Of a stretch of DNA of 50,085 bases, positions 22,249 through 34,083 are shown piece after piece. A model generated the notes under the pieces. That model was not told the DNA's origin. It saw only the letters and a list, made by a program, of their open reading frames with translations, and searched no databases. This stretch comes from Streptomyces sp. PKU-EA00015 (GTDB taxonomy: Bacteria; Actinomycetota; Actinomycetes; Streptomycetales; Streptomycetaceae): positions 1 to 50,085 of the forward strand of contig NZ_JABZEE010000070.1 of NCBI RefSeq assembly GCF_013387495.1. The letters are read 5' to 3'. Positions within the stretch are counted from its first letter, which is position 1; the number at the start of each line of letters is the position of its first letter. Both the position numbers and the translations under genes were made by a program.

Positions 22249-25200
22249 TCAGCGATGCATCCGCAGCAACTGCCGCATCGTCCGCATCGCCACCGACAGA
22301 TTCGCCAGATCGAACGTGTCCGATCCCTGGATCTCGTCCAGCGTCGACCGCGCCCGCCCCAGCAGCGCCGCGTTCTTCTGCTCCCAGGCCTTGAACCGCT
22401 CCTCCGGCGTCGCGCTGCCGTTGCCCACCGACAGGACGTCCGCCGTCAGCGACGCGTGCGCCGCGTACAGGTCCTCGCGGATCGAGGCGCGGGCCATCGA
22501 CTGCCAGCGGTCCGCCCGCGGCAGCTCGATGATCCGGTCCATCAGCTGCGTGATCGAGAGCCGGTCAGCGAGGTCGTAGTACACCTCGGCCACCGCCAGC
22601 GGCTCCTGTCCCGTACGGTCCGCGATCGCCACGATGTCCAGCGTCGGGAACGCCGACGAGAACCCGGCCACCCGCAGCGCGAGGTCCTCCGGGACACCCG
22701 CCGAGGTGAGCTCGTCCAGGATGCCCTGGTACCACTCGAGGTCCGCGCCGCGCAGCATCTTCGGCAGCGAGGCCCACACGTCCTCCACCCGCTCGGCGAA
22801 GAAGTCGACGGTCTCGGCCAGCTCCAGCGGCTGCGGCCGGTTGCCCAGCAGCCAGCGCGTGCCGCGCTCGACGAGCCGGCGCGAGTGGAGCCGGATGCGC
22901 GTCTGGACATCGGCGGCGACCGTGTTGTCCAGCGCCTCCACCGCGTCCCACACCGCGCTGAGACCGAAGATCTCGCGGGCCGCGGTCTGCGCCCGCACGA
23001 TCTCCTCGACCGACGCGCCGGTCTCCTCCCGCAGGCGGTGCAGGAAGGTCGAACCACCGGTGTTCACCGTGTCGTTGACCAGCACGGTCGTGATGATCTC
23101 GCGGCGCAGCGCGTGCGCGTCGATCGCGTCGCCGTACTGCTCGCGCAGCGGCTTCGGGAAGTACGCGTGCAGCAGCCGGCGCAGGTACGGGTCGTCCGGC
23201 AGCGTCGTACGGATCAGCTCGTCGGCCACCGTGATCTTGGTGTACGCCATCAGCACGGCGAGCTCCGGCTGGCTGAGCCCCTTGCCGGCGTTCAGCAGCT
23301 CCCGGATGTGGCGGTCGTTGGGCAGGAACTCCAGCGCCCGGTCCAGGTGCCCGTCCCGCTCGAGGCGCCGCATGAAGCGCTGGTGGGCGTGGAGCAGGGA
23401 CGGCGACTGCGTGACCGCGTTGGCGAGGGCGACGTTCTGCGCGTAGTTGTTGCGCAGGACGAGCGCGCCGACCTCGTCGGTCATCTTCGCCAGCAGTTGG
23501 TTGCGCTGCTTGACGGTCAGATCGCCGTCCGCGACCAGCCCGTTGAGCAGGATCTTGATGTTCACCTCGTGGTCGGAGGTGTCCACACCGGCGCTGTTGT
23601 CGATCGCGTCCGTGTTGACCTTGCCGCCGTGGCGGTCGAACTCGATACGGCCCAGCTGGGTCAGACCCAGGTTGCCGCCCTCGCCGACGACCCGGACGCG
23701 CAGGTCCTCGCCGTTGACGCGGATCGCGTCGTTGGCCTTGTCGCCGACATCGGCGTGCGACTCGGTCGACGCCTTGACGTACGTGCCGATACCGCCGTTC
23801 CACAGCAGGTCGACCGGCGCCTTGAGGATGGACTGCATCAGCTCGGCGGGCGTCAGCTTGGAGACGCCCGGGTCGATGCCCAGTGCCTCGCGCATCGCCG
23901 CGTTGACCGGGATCGCCTTGGCGGTGCGCGGGTGGATGCCGCCGCCGTGCGACAGCAGCTCCGTGTTGTAGTCCGCCCACGACGAGCGCGGCAGCTCGAA
24001 GAGCCTGCGCCGCTCGGCGTACGAGACGGCCGCGTCCGGCGTCGGGTCGATGAAGATGTGCCGGTGGTCGAAGGCCGCGACGAGCCGGATGTGCTCGCTC
24101 AGCAGCATGCCGTTGCCGAACACGTCACCGGACATGTCGCCGACGCCGACGACCGTGAAGTCCTGGGTCTGGGTGTCGTGGCCCAGCTCGCGGAAGTGCC
24201 GCTTGACGGACTCCCACGCGCCGCGGGCCGTGATGCCCATGCCCTTGTGGTCGTAACCGGCCGAGCCGCCCGAGGCGAAGGCGTCGCCGAGCCAGAAGTC
24301 GTAGGAGACGGCGACCTCGTTGGCGATGTCGGAGAACGACGCGGTGCCCTTGTCGGCGGCCACCACCAGGTAGGTGTCGTCCTCGTCGTGCCGGACGACC
24401 TGCGCCGGCGGGACGACCTCGCCCGCGACCATGTTGTCGGTGATGTCGAGCAGCGCCGAGATGAAGGTCCGGTAGCAGGCGATGCCCTCGGCGAGCCAGG
24501 CGTCGCGGTCCACGGACGGGTCCGGGAGCTGCTTGGCGACGAAGCCGCCCTTCGCGCCGACCGGCACGATCACGGTGTTCTTGACCATCTGTGCCTTGAC
24601 CAGGCCGAGGATCTCCGTACGGAAGTCCTCGCGCCGGTCGGACCAGCGCAGACCGCCTCGCGCGACCTTGCCGAAGCGCAGGTGCACGCCCTCGACGCGC
24701 GGCGAGTACACCCAGATCTCGAAGGCGGGGCGGGGGGCCGGCAGATCCGGGATGGCCTGCGGGTCGAACTTCATCGACACGTAGCCGTGCTGCCCGCCGT
24801 CTTCCGTCTTCTGGAAGAAGTTGGTGCGCAGCGTCGCCTTGATGACGGTGAGGAAGGAACGCAGGATGCGGTCCTCGTCGAGCGAGGCGACCTGGTCGAG
24901 CGCGCCGTCCAGCTCCTCCAGCAGGCCGTCGGTCAGCTCGGTGCCCGCACGCTGGCGCTCCGGCGACATCCGGGCCTCGAAGAGGGAGACCAGCAGCCGG
25001 GTGGTGTGGACGTTGTTGCGGAGGGTGTCCTCCATGTAGTCCTGGCTGAAGGTCGAACCGGCCTGGCGCAGGTACTTCGCGTACGCGCGCAGCACCATGG
25101 CCTGGCGCCAGTTCAGCCCGGCGCCCAGCACCAGGGAGTTGAAGCCGTCGTTCTCGGCCTGGCCGGTCCACACCGCGGCGAACGCGTCCTGGAACCGCTC

Positions 25201-27183
25201 GCGGGCGTCGTCGGCGAGGTAGTCGCCGTTGCCGTCGGACTTCGGCATGCGCAGGCCGAAGTCGTAGATCCACGCGTGCGTACGGTCGGCGCAGCGCAGC
25301 TCGTACGGACGCTCGTCGATCACCTCGACGCCGAGCCGGTTGAGGACCGGCAGCACGGCGGAGAGGGAGACCTGGTCGCCGATCCGGTAGATCTTGAAGC
25401 GGCGCTCGCCCGGCGCGGCGACCACCGGCTCGTACAGGGAGAGCGCGAAGTCGCGGCCGGAGCTCGTGACCTGCTCCAGGTTGACCAGGTCGGCGACGGC
25501 GGAGCGCGGCGAGTGGTCGGCCTTGTAGCCCTCGGGGAAGGCGTTGCTGTACTTGCGCAGCAGCTCGGCGGCGCGCTCCTCGCCGGTCTCCGCGTTGAGC
25601 GCCTCGGCGAAGCCGTCGGCCCAGGAGCGGGCGGCCTCGACCAGCCGGGCCTCGATGCGCTCCTTGTCGGCGTCGGTGAGGTGGGTCAGCTCGGTGCCGG
25701 TCGCGACGCGCACGACGAAGTGCAGCCGGGTGAGCACCGACTCGGTGCTCATGAGGGTGAAGTCGACGCTGGTGCCGCCCAGCTCCTCCTTGAGGATGCC
25801 GGTCAGGCGCTCGCGGACGGTGGTGTTGAAGCGGTCGCGCGGCAGGTAGACGAGGGCCGAGTAGTACCGGCCGTACTCCTCCTGGCGCAGGTACAGCCGC
25901 AGCCGGCGGCGCTCCTGCAGGTAGAGGACGCTGGTGACGATCTCGCGCAGCTCGTCGGGCGGGGTCTGGAACAGCTCGTCGCGCGGGTACGTCTCCAGGA
26001 TCTGCAGCAGGTCGCGGCCGTCGTGACTGCTGGGCGCGAAGCCGGCTCCCTGGAGGACCTCGTCGACCTTGCGGCGGATGACGGGGACGCGGCGCACGGA
26101 CTCGGTGTACGCGGCGGAGGAGAACAGGCCGAGGAACCGGCGCTCGCCCACGACGTTGCCCTCGGCGTCGAACTTCTTGACGCCGACGTAGTCCAGGTAG
26201 GACGGCCGGTGCACGGTGGCACGGCTGTTGGCCTTCGTCAGGACGAGCAGCTTGTGCTCACGGGCCTTGGCGCGGGCGTCGGCGGGCAGCCTGCTGAACG
26301 AGGGGCTGACCGGGTGCGCCTCGTCCTCGCTGTGGTGCGGGTCGGAGCGCAGGATGCCGAGGCCGGTGCCGGGAACGGCGGCCAGCGCGTCGGAGTCGGT
26401 CAGCTCGTACTCGCGGTAGCCGAGGAACGTGAAGTGGTCGGCGGCGAGCCAGCGCAGCAGCTCGCGGGCCTCCTCGACGTCCTGCTCGCGCAGGTCGTCG
26501 GCGGTCGGCTCGTTCGGCAGCTCGTCGGCGATGCGCAGCGCGCTGTCGCGCATCTTCTCCCAGTCCTCGACGGCCTCGCGGACGTCGGAAAGGACGCGCA
26601 GCAGGTCGGCGGTGATCTGCTTCAGGTCGGCGCGGTCGGTCTCGCGGTCGATCTCGACGTGGATCCAGGACTCGACCAGCGCGTCGTGCGGCAGTCCCTT
26701 GGCGCTCGGCTCGGCCGGCAGCACCTCGATGAGCTTGCCGGTCACATCGCGGCGGACGACGACCTGCGGGTGGATGACGACGTGGATGCCGCGGCCCTGC
26801 CGGGAGAGCTCATTGGTGACCGAGTCGACGAGGAAGGGCATGTCGTCGGTGACGACCTCGACGACGGAGTGGCTGCAGGTCCACCCGTTCTCTTCCACGG
26901 TCGGGGTGTGGACCCGGACGTTCGCCGTGCCCTGGGGGCGGTTTTCGGCGAGCCGGTAGTGGGAAAGTGCCGCACCGAAGACGTCGACCGGGTCACGGTC
27001 GGTGAGGTCCTCGGGAGCAGTGTGCAGGTAGTAGCGCTGGAGGAACGAGAGCACGGTGTCCCGGTCGGGACGCTTCCCCTGCTCGGCCCCAGTCGGAAGG
27101 TGCCCCCCGACCGGGCTGTTCTCAGCTACCCGGGCAGCCCGTGCGAGCAGCTCGGCCTTGGCTTCGTCCAGCTTGGTCTGCAT
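22249..27183 (-). CDS. gdh: NAD-specific glutamate dehydrogenase, large GDH180 type
   Basis: A 1644-residue enzyme, the size expected for the 180-kDa class. It oxidises glutamate to 2-oxoglutarate and ammonium with NAD. The N-terminal half carries ACT-like regulatory parts (VEVVTDDMPFLVDSVTNEL; VDFTLMSTESVLTRLHFVV). The catalytic region follows (GGLRWSDRREDFRTEILGLV, VIVPVGAKGGFV, VVGVGDMSGDVFGNG), then a long helical C-terminus (NAGKGLSQPELAVLMAYTK). ATG 27183 has AGAGGAC just upstream. It stands alone in transcription. In streptomycetes this enzyme is mainly catabolic. The opposite strand is also open over its length, which is a composition effect. Confidence 0.95.
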   Translation of the reverse strand: MQTKLDEAKAELLARAARVAENSPVGGHLPTGAEQGKRPDRDTVLSFLQRYYLHTAPEDLTDRDPVDVFGAALSHYRLAENRPQGTANVRVHTPTVEENGWTCSHSVVEVVTDDMPFLVDSVTNELSRQGRGIHVVIHPQVVVRRDVTGKLIEVLPAEPSAKGLPHDALVESWIHVEIDRETDRADLKQITADLLRVLSDVREAVEDWEKMRDSALRIADELPNEPTADDLREQDVEEARELLRWLAADHFTFLGYREYELTDSDALAAVPGTGLGILRSDPHHSEDEAHPVSPSFSRLPADARAKAREHKLLVLTKANSRATVHRPSYLDYVGVKKFDAEGNVVGERRFLGLFSSAAYTESVRRVPVIRRKVDEVLQGAGFAPSSHDGRDLLQILETYPRDELFQTPPDELREIVTSVLYLQERRRLRLYLRQEEYGRYYSALVYLPRDRFNTTVRERLTGILKEELGGTSVDFTLMSTESVLTRLHFVVRVATGTELTHLTDADKERIEARLVEAARSWADGFAEALNAETGEERAAELLRKYSNAFPEGYKADHSPRSAVADLVNLEQVTSSGRDFALSLYEPVVAAPGERRFKIYRIGDQVSLSAVLPVLNRLGVEVIDERPYELRCADRTHAWIYDFGLRMPKSDGNGDYLADDARERFQDAFAAVWTGQAENDGFNSLVLGAGLNWRQAMVLRAYAKYLRQAGSTFSQDYMEDTLRNNVHTTRLLVSLFEARMSPERQRAGTELTDGLLEELDGALDQVASLDEDRILRSFLTVIKATLRTNFFQKTEDGGQHGYVSMKFDPQAIPDLPAPRPAFEIWVYSPRVEGVHLRFGKVARGGLRWSDRREDFRTEILGLVKAQMVKNTVIVPVGAKGGFVAKQLPDPSVDRDAWLAEGIACYRTFISALLDITDNMVAGEVVPPAQVVRHDEDDTYLVVAADKGTASFSDIANEVAVSYDFWLGDAFASGGSAGYDHKGMGITARGAWESVKRHFRELGHDTQTQDFTVVGVGDMSGDVFGNGMLLSEHIRLVAAFDHRHIFIDPTPDAAVSYAERRRLFELPRSSWADYNTELLSHGGGIHPRTAKAIPVNAAMREALGIDPGVSKLTPAELMQSILKAPVDLLWNGGIGTYVKASTESHADVGDKANDAIRVNGEDLRVRVVGEGGNLGLTQLGRIEFDRHGGKVNTDAIDNSAGVDTSDHEVNIKILLNGLVADGDLTVKQRNQLLAKMTDEVGALVLRNNYAQNVALANAVTQSPSLLHAHQRFMRRLERDGHLDRALEFLPNDRHIRELLNAGKGLSQPELAVLMAYTKITVADELIRTTLPDDPYLRRLLHAYFPKPLREQYGDAIDAHALRREIITTVLVNDTVNTGGSTFLHRLREETGASVEEIVRAQTAAREIFGLSAVWDAVEALDNTVAADVQTRIRLHSRRLVERGTRWLLGNRPQPLELAETVDFFAERVEDVWASLPKMLRGADLEWYQGILDELTSAGVPEDLALRVAGFSSAFPTLDIVAIADRTGQEPLAVAEVYYDLADRLSITQLMDRIIELPRADRWQSMARASIREDLYAAHASLTADVLSVGNGSATPEERFKAWEQKNAALLGRARSTLDEIQGSDTFDLANLSVAMRTMRQLLRMHR

Positions 27184-27550
27184 GTCCTCTGGCTCCTGTC
27201 GCGCGCCGTTGCGTGACGTAGGTGAAAGATGCTGCGACGCAACGCCACGACGCGGGGTGTCCGGTCGCAGTCGACGTTATGCCGCGATGAGAGATGTCCG
27301 ATCCGTTTTCAGCCGATTCAGGCGGGAAGGCCGGACAGAGAAGATCAGGTATCGCCCGGGCACGGTGGCACTCCGGGCGCAGGCCGGGGGCTTCGCTGCC
27401 CCCACGGCGTATCGCGCTGATCACGCCCCCAGGCTATCGCCCCTGACCCCCGAACCGTCATGAGCCGTATGTGTACAAAAGAGGGCCCCGAAGTTTGACA
27501 CTCTGGACAGCGACACAGGCCCTTCTGGCAACCACTCACCGGGAGCAGCC
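27184..27550. promoter_or_regulatory. Divergent promoter region, gdh and DJ-1 gene
   Basis: This 367-bp region has no credible gene. Near gdh is an inverted repeat, CGTTGCGT (27207-27214) and ACGCAACG (27237-27244), with arm centres 30 bp apart (about three helical turns), a possible operator. On the DJ-1 side a consensus -35 TTGACA lies at 27495-27500, but I see no good -10 at 17-18 bp. Confidence 0.45.
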
Positions 27551-28123
27551 ATGACCACGAAGATCCTCATCGTCACCGGGGACGCCGCCGAGTCGCTCGA
27601 AGTCCTCTACCCCTACCAGCGGCTGCTGGAGGAGGGGTACGAGGTGCACATCGCGGCCCCCACCCGCAAGAAGCTCCAGTTCGTCGTGCACGACTTCGAG
27701 CCGGGCTTCGACACCTACACCGAGAAGCCGGGCTACACCTGGCCCGCCGATCTGGCCTTCTCCGAGGTCGACACCGGGGCGTATGCCGCCGTCGTGATCC
27801 CCGGCGGGCGCGCCCCGGAGTACCTGCGCAACGACGCCGAGCTGCGCAAGATTCTCAAGGCCTTCTTCGACGCGGACAAGCCCGTGGCGCAGATCTGCCA
27901 CGGTCCCCTGCTCACGGCGGCGATCGGCGGCGTGGAGGGCCGCCGCGTGACCGCATACCCCGCTCTGGAACTCGACATGCAGGCGGCCGGAGCGTCGTTC
28001 AAGGACTCGGAGGCCGTCGTCGACGGCACCCTCGTCTCGTCGCGAGCATGGCCGGACCACCCCGCCTGGATGCGCGCGTTCCTCGAAGTACTGCGCGAGA
28101 AGGCGCCCGTCACGCGGGACTGA
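27551..28123 (+). CDS. DJ-1/PfpI family protein
   Basis: A 190-residue cytoplasmic protein of the DJ-1/PfpI (class I glutamine amidotransferase-like) superfamily: ILIVTGDAAESLE at the start, VVIPGGRAPEYLR, and the nucleophile elbow AQICHGP with Cys116. Members act as deglycases, glyoxalases or chaperone-like stress proteins; the precise activity is not visible. Its ATG follows GGGAG by about 6 nt. It is convergent with the HAD gene, with a hairpin between them. Confidence 0.9.
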   Translation: MTTKILIVTGDAAESLEVLYPYQRLLEEGYEVHIAAPTRKKLQFVVHDFEPGFDTYTEKPGYTWPADLAFSEVDTGAYAAVVIPGGRAPEYLRNDAELRKILKAFFDADKPVAQICHGPLLTAAIGGVEGRRVTAYPALELDMQAAGASFKDSEAVVDGTLVSSRAWPDHPAWMRAFLEVLREKAPVTRD

Positions 28124-28139
28124 CAGGCGGGCGAACACC

Positions 28140-28163
28140 GCCGCCCGGCCCCGGTCGGGCGGC
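28140..28163. terminator. Stem-loop between convergent DJ-1 and HAD genes
   Basis: An 8-bp inverted repeat (GCCGCCCG/CGGGCGGC) with an 8-nt loop fills the gap between the two stops. Confidence 0.6.
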
Positions 28164-28840
28164 TACGCCGCGGTCACGAGCTCCTCCGCCACGGCCACGG
28201 CCTCGTGCAGCGAGTCCACCACCGGCACCCCCGCCTTCTTCAGGCTGCCCCTGCTGTGCGATCCGCCTGTGTAGAGCACGGCCTTCGCCCCGACGTGGCC
28301 CGCCGCCACGGCGTCGTCCACCGCGTCACCGATGACCACGACGCGGTCCGGCATCACGCCCTCCAGGGCGGCCAGATGGCGCACCATGTGCTCCGCCTTG
28401 CCCGTGGTCGAGGCCCCGACGCGCCCGTCCACACGGACGAACCGCTCCTCGATGCCGTGCCGGCGCACGATCGGTATCAGATGCTCGTGCGGGGCCAGGG
28501 ACAGCAGCGACTGGGTCAGCCCGGACTGCTGCCGCCCCGCGAGCAGCTCGGCAGCGCCCGCCGCCAGACCGCACGCGTCGGCCCTCGCCCAGTAGTGCTT
28601 GTGGAAGGCGGCGTCCATGACGAGCCACTCCGCGTCCGTGGGCAGCCGGCCCATCAGCCGCTCGTAGAAGCGCGGGACGGGCACGCAGTACAGCTCGCGG
28701 TAGCGCTCGAGCGTGATCTGCTCGAGCCCTATCTCCGCGAAGGCGGCATTGGTCGCGTCGATGACCGCGGCGATGTCGTCGAGCAGTGTGCCGTTCCAGT
28801 CCCACACCAGGTGGGCGCTGTGGTGCCCCGAAGTCCCCAT
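28163..28840 (-). CDS. HAD-superfamily hydrolase
   Basis: A 225-residue phosphatase-like protein. Motif I is WDWNGTLLDD with nucleophile Asp14; the usual second Asp (D+2), the general acid in most phosphatases, is Asn16 here. Motif III is likely the Lys in STTGKAEHM, and motif IV is VVVIGDAVDDAVAA. A helical cap (about 25-95) places it near phosphoglycolate phosphatase-like enzymes. Such WDWNGT variants are familiar in the family and may still be active. Substrate unknown. Confidence 0.85.
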   Translation of the reverse strand: MGTSGHHSAHLVWDWNGTLLDDIAAVIDATNAAFAEIGLEQITLERYRELYCVPVPRFYERLMGRLPTDAEWLVMDAAFHKHYWARADACGLAAGAAELLAGRQQSGLTQSLLSLAPHEHLIPIVRRHGIEERFVRVDGRVGASTTGKAEHMVRHLAALEGVMPDRVVVIGDAVDDAVAAGHVGAKAVLYTGGSHSRGSLKKAGVPVVDSLHEAVAVAEELVTAA

Positions 28841-28889
28841 GCCGAGAAACGGTACCGGCCGGGTACGACAACAGTGCTCCGGCCCCGTG

Positions 28890-29396
28890 TCAGCCGACGA
28901 TGTTCGGGATCTCCTGCACGCCGTACCAGAGCAGCTCGTGGTCCTCGGCGCCGTCGACGGTGAACCGGGCGTCGTCGTCCCCGTGGTCGGCGGCGCCGAG
29001 CGCGTCCACCGCCGCGGTCACGTCGGCCACGGCGTCGTCGGCGTCGACGTGGACGGCCGCGGCCTTGGACATGGGCACGGCGGCGGCGATGCGGACCTCG
29101 CCGAGCGCGCTCGCGTCAAGTACCTGGTCGGGATCGGCGATGGCGTCCTGGTCACGCACGTCGACGGCGACGACGACGCGGCGGCGGGGGGCGTCGGGGG
29201 CGCCGGCCAGCAGGCGCAGGGAGGCGGCGGCGGCACGGCTGAGCGCCGCGTACTCCAGCTCCTCGATGTCGTCGGACACGTACCACTCGCGCAGGCCCGG
29301 GGTGACCGCGTACGCGGACAGCGGGCCGGGGCCGAGCTCGCCCGTCTTGTGCGCCTCTGCGAGACCGGGAAGGGTCAGGGGGACGTAGACGCGCAT
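28890..29396 (-). CDS. DUF6912-like conserved actinobacterial protein
   Basis: A 168-residue protein of unknown function. It begins MRVYVPLTLPGLAEAHKTGEL, continues YAVTPGLREWYVSDDIEELEYAALSRAAAAS in two blocks, and has an acidic C-terminal half. This pattern matches, from memory, the actinobacterial family DUF6912. I chose ATG 29396; an upstream in-frame start adds 33 Arg-rich residues with poor composition. No signal peptide or membrane helix. It may share a transcript with the HAD gene 49 nt downstream. Confidence 0.75.
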   Translation of the reverse strand: MRVYVPLTLPGLAEAHKTGELGPGPLSAYAVTPGLREWYVSDDIEELEYAALSRAAAASLRLLAGAPDAPRRRVVVAVDVRDQDAIADPDQVLDASALGEVRIAAAVPMSKAAAVHVDADDAVADVTAAVDALGAADHGDDDARFTVDGAEDHELLWYGVQEIPNIVG

Positions 29397-29486
29397 GGCT
29401 GGCCGCTTTCGTAGTCGGAAATGCGCCCTCAGGATACGTGCGACGTCCCCCTTCGGGGGTCTGCCCGGGCCTCTCAGAGCGTCCAC

Positions 29487-29512
29487 CGCACGCACTTTTG
29501 GAACGGCGTGCG
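29487..29512. promoter_or_regulatory. Inverted repeat in a divergent promoter gap
   Basis: CGCACGC (29487-29493) and GCGTGCG (29506-29512) form a 7-bp dyad with a 12-nt spacer, in the 280-bp gap between the DUF6912-like and Rv3235-like genes. It may be an operator or a hairpin. Confidence 0.3.
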
Positions 29513-29676
29513 CGCAGGCGTGCCACGGGCCGGTCCACCCTGATAGGTGATCCTTCCCGGGCAGCCGACAGGAGGGCCGGGGTTGTTGCAGCCGGTCCGG
29601 ACGCGCCGTACAAGTTCCCCGTCGAAGCTACTTCCCGGTATCCCCTTGGGAACCAGGCACATCGGGGGCGATCTGC

Positions 29677-30108
29677 ATGGACAGGACCCGGCCCGCGGGC
29701 CGACGCGACCAGCGAAGGCCCGCCGCGGCGGCGGCCACGGCGCTGACGCGCGCACGAGGCAGGCAGCACAAACCGCACTACTGGTTCGCCGACCGCCTGC
29801 TGGCGGTCCTGAGCGGCCAGCGCCCGGTGCACTGGATGCTCGGGCACACGATCGGCGAGGCGTACGAGCAACTGGTCCACCTGGCCCCGGGAGCGCCGCT
29901 GCGCCCGGCGGACCGGGTGATGCCGGTCGTCCGCCACTGCGGCGAGTTCCACCCGGGGCCGGGCGTGATCGAGGCGTTCGCCCGCATCGGCTCGGGCGAC
30001 CGGGTCACCGCGATGGCGTTCCGCCTGGAACAGGGCTCGGACCGCCGCTGGCGCTGCGCAGCGGTGGAACTGGGCGGCGAACGCAACACGACGGAGGGCC
30101 GCGCCTGA
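29677..30108 (+). CDS. Rv3235-like protein
   Basis: A 143-residue protein. After an Arg/Ala-rich start it has KPHYWFADRLLAVLSGQRPVHWMLGHTIGEAYEQL and ends with RWRCAAVELG. This resembles the actinobacterial family named for M. tuberculosis Rv3235, found near secA1 there as here. Function unknown; no membrane helix. ATG 29677 gives the best-looking start. A stem-loop follows 28 nt after the stop. Confidence 0.8.
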   Translation: MDRTRPAGRRDQRRPAAAAATALTRARGRQHKPHYWFADRLLAVLSGQRPVHWMLGHTIGEAYEQLVHLAPGAPLRPADRVMPVVRHCGEFHPGPGVIEAFARIGSGDRVTAMAFRLEQGSDRRWRCAAVELGGERNTTEGRA

Positions 30109-30136
30109 CCCGCGCGGGCTGGGCGCCGGGCACGGC

Positions 30137-30161
30137 CCGCCGTGCTGGGTGGGCACGGCGG
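30137..30161 (+). terminator. Terminator after the Rv3235-like gene
   Basis: A 9-bp inverted repeat (CCGCCGTGC/GCACGGCGG) with a 7-nt loop, 28 nt after the stop. Confidence 0.65.
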
Positions 30162-30973
30162 CCCGGTCGCCGGGCCCGCGGGCCGAAGCGAATGCACGCG
30201 TGTCGACACCGCGACCATGGCCAGGCGCCCACCGCTGGAGGCGCGGGCGCGCGTCCGCGGGTGGACAAGGAAGCAGCCCGCCCGCAGGGGCGGCTGGGCG
30301 GCCGCCGCGACGGCGCCGGGGCGCGTCCGCGGCAGCCCATTGGGCCGGGTGGCCCGGCTGGGGGCGCGGCCCGTGGGTGACAGGCCCACGCACGAACATG
30401 CCGACAGCCGACCGGCTCCGGCCGCGGTGGCACCGGGGCTGGCGGGGCCCGTCCGCCGGGGCCGCAGGCCGACGCAGGCGTACGCGCGTGCAGACGACCG
30501 GCTCCGGCCACGTGCCCGCCGCCGAAGGCACGGGCGCGGGTGCCGGCCGACCGGCGGCGCGCGGTGCAACCTACTGGAGATGCCACTCCGCCCATGTGCG
30601 GGCGCAGGAACGGCCCCCGCTGGGCGTAGCGCGGGGGTGGGGCCCGTCGGGATCGGCATGGGCGCTGGTCAGCCCCGTGGCGGCACCTGCAGCCAGCGGG
30701 GACGCAGACACGTGGGTCCGGACGCAGCCCGCCGACCGGGCGGGCGCAGACGAAGACCTCGCGACAGAGGGCGACGCTCCAACCGAACAGACCGGACACC
30801 CGCGCAGCGGAGTGCTGCCACAGGCCGGAGGACCCATCTCCCGGGACCCGTCCGAGAGCCCCAGCCGGCCTCCACGGGGCCAGAACGTCACCTGGGCACG
30901 AGGCAGGAGGCCCCTCCAAAACCAGCCAAGTCCGCCCTCCCGGCCCAGCGGGCCCGCGGGGCCACACACGACA

Positions 30974-31007
30974 CCGGGGCCGGACACCCCTCGGTGTCCG
31001 GCCCCGG
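30974..31007. terminator. Strong terminator at the secA 3' end
   Basis: A perfect 15-bp inverted repeat (CCGGGGCCGGACACC and its complement) with the 4-nt loop CCTC, 18 nt past the secA stop. It is likely to work from both sides. Confidence 0.9.
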
Positions 31008-31025
31008 ATCGATCAACCCGCCGCG

Positions 31026-33842
<2,817 letters not shown>

Positions 33843-34083
33843 TGAGGCTGGTCTCCTTGCCGGTCGGGCCTGGCACTGGGTCGTGTGACGGACACTGGCG
33901 CGGGCACGGCAGGTGGTCCCCACCGCATCGGCCATCGTAAGCGAGGACACCGCCACGTCGGGAGGTCCATCGCCACGCGGGCCTGCCGTCCGCCCTACAG
34001 GAGAACGCACGGGAAGCGCCGAAGGTGCCGGGGAGCGGCCAAAAGTGCTCGCATCGGGCGGAGGAGGTGTCCACAATCCCGGC

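Larger units (their letters stand above)
30109..31025. other. 917-bp interval without a convincing gene
   Basis: Open frames exist on both strands, but all are Arg/Pro/Gly/Ala-rich shadows with no motif, and none has the usual codon bias. A hairpin lies at each end (30137-30161 and 30974-31007). The 15-mer CGACCGGCTCCGGCC occurs twice (near 30409 and 30494), with different sequence on either side. It could be an eroded gene, a noncoding transcript or a long 3' region of secA; the sequence alone does not decide. Confidence 0.5.

Noticed and set aside
22255..27216. A 1653-codon open frame opposite gdh
   Set aside because: It is the mirror frame of a long GC-rich gene. Its product is Val/Arg/Leu/Gly/Asp-rich with no family motif, while the gdh frame has clear catalytic motifs.
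27495..27523. A full sigma-70-type promoter for the DJ-1 gene
   Set aside because: TTGACA is exact, but no acceptable -10 box is found 16-18 bp further on, so only the -35 is mentioned.
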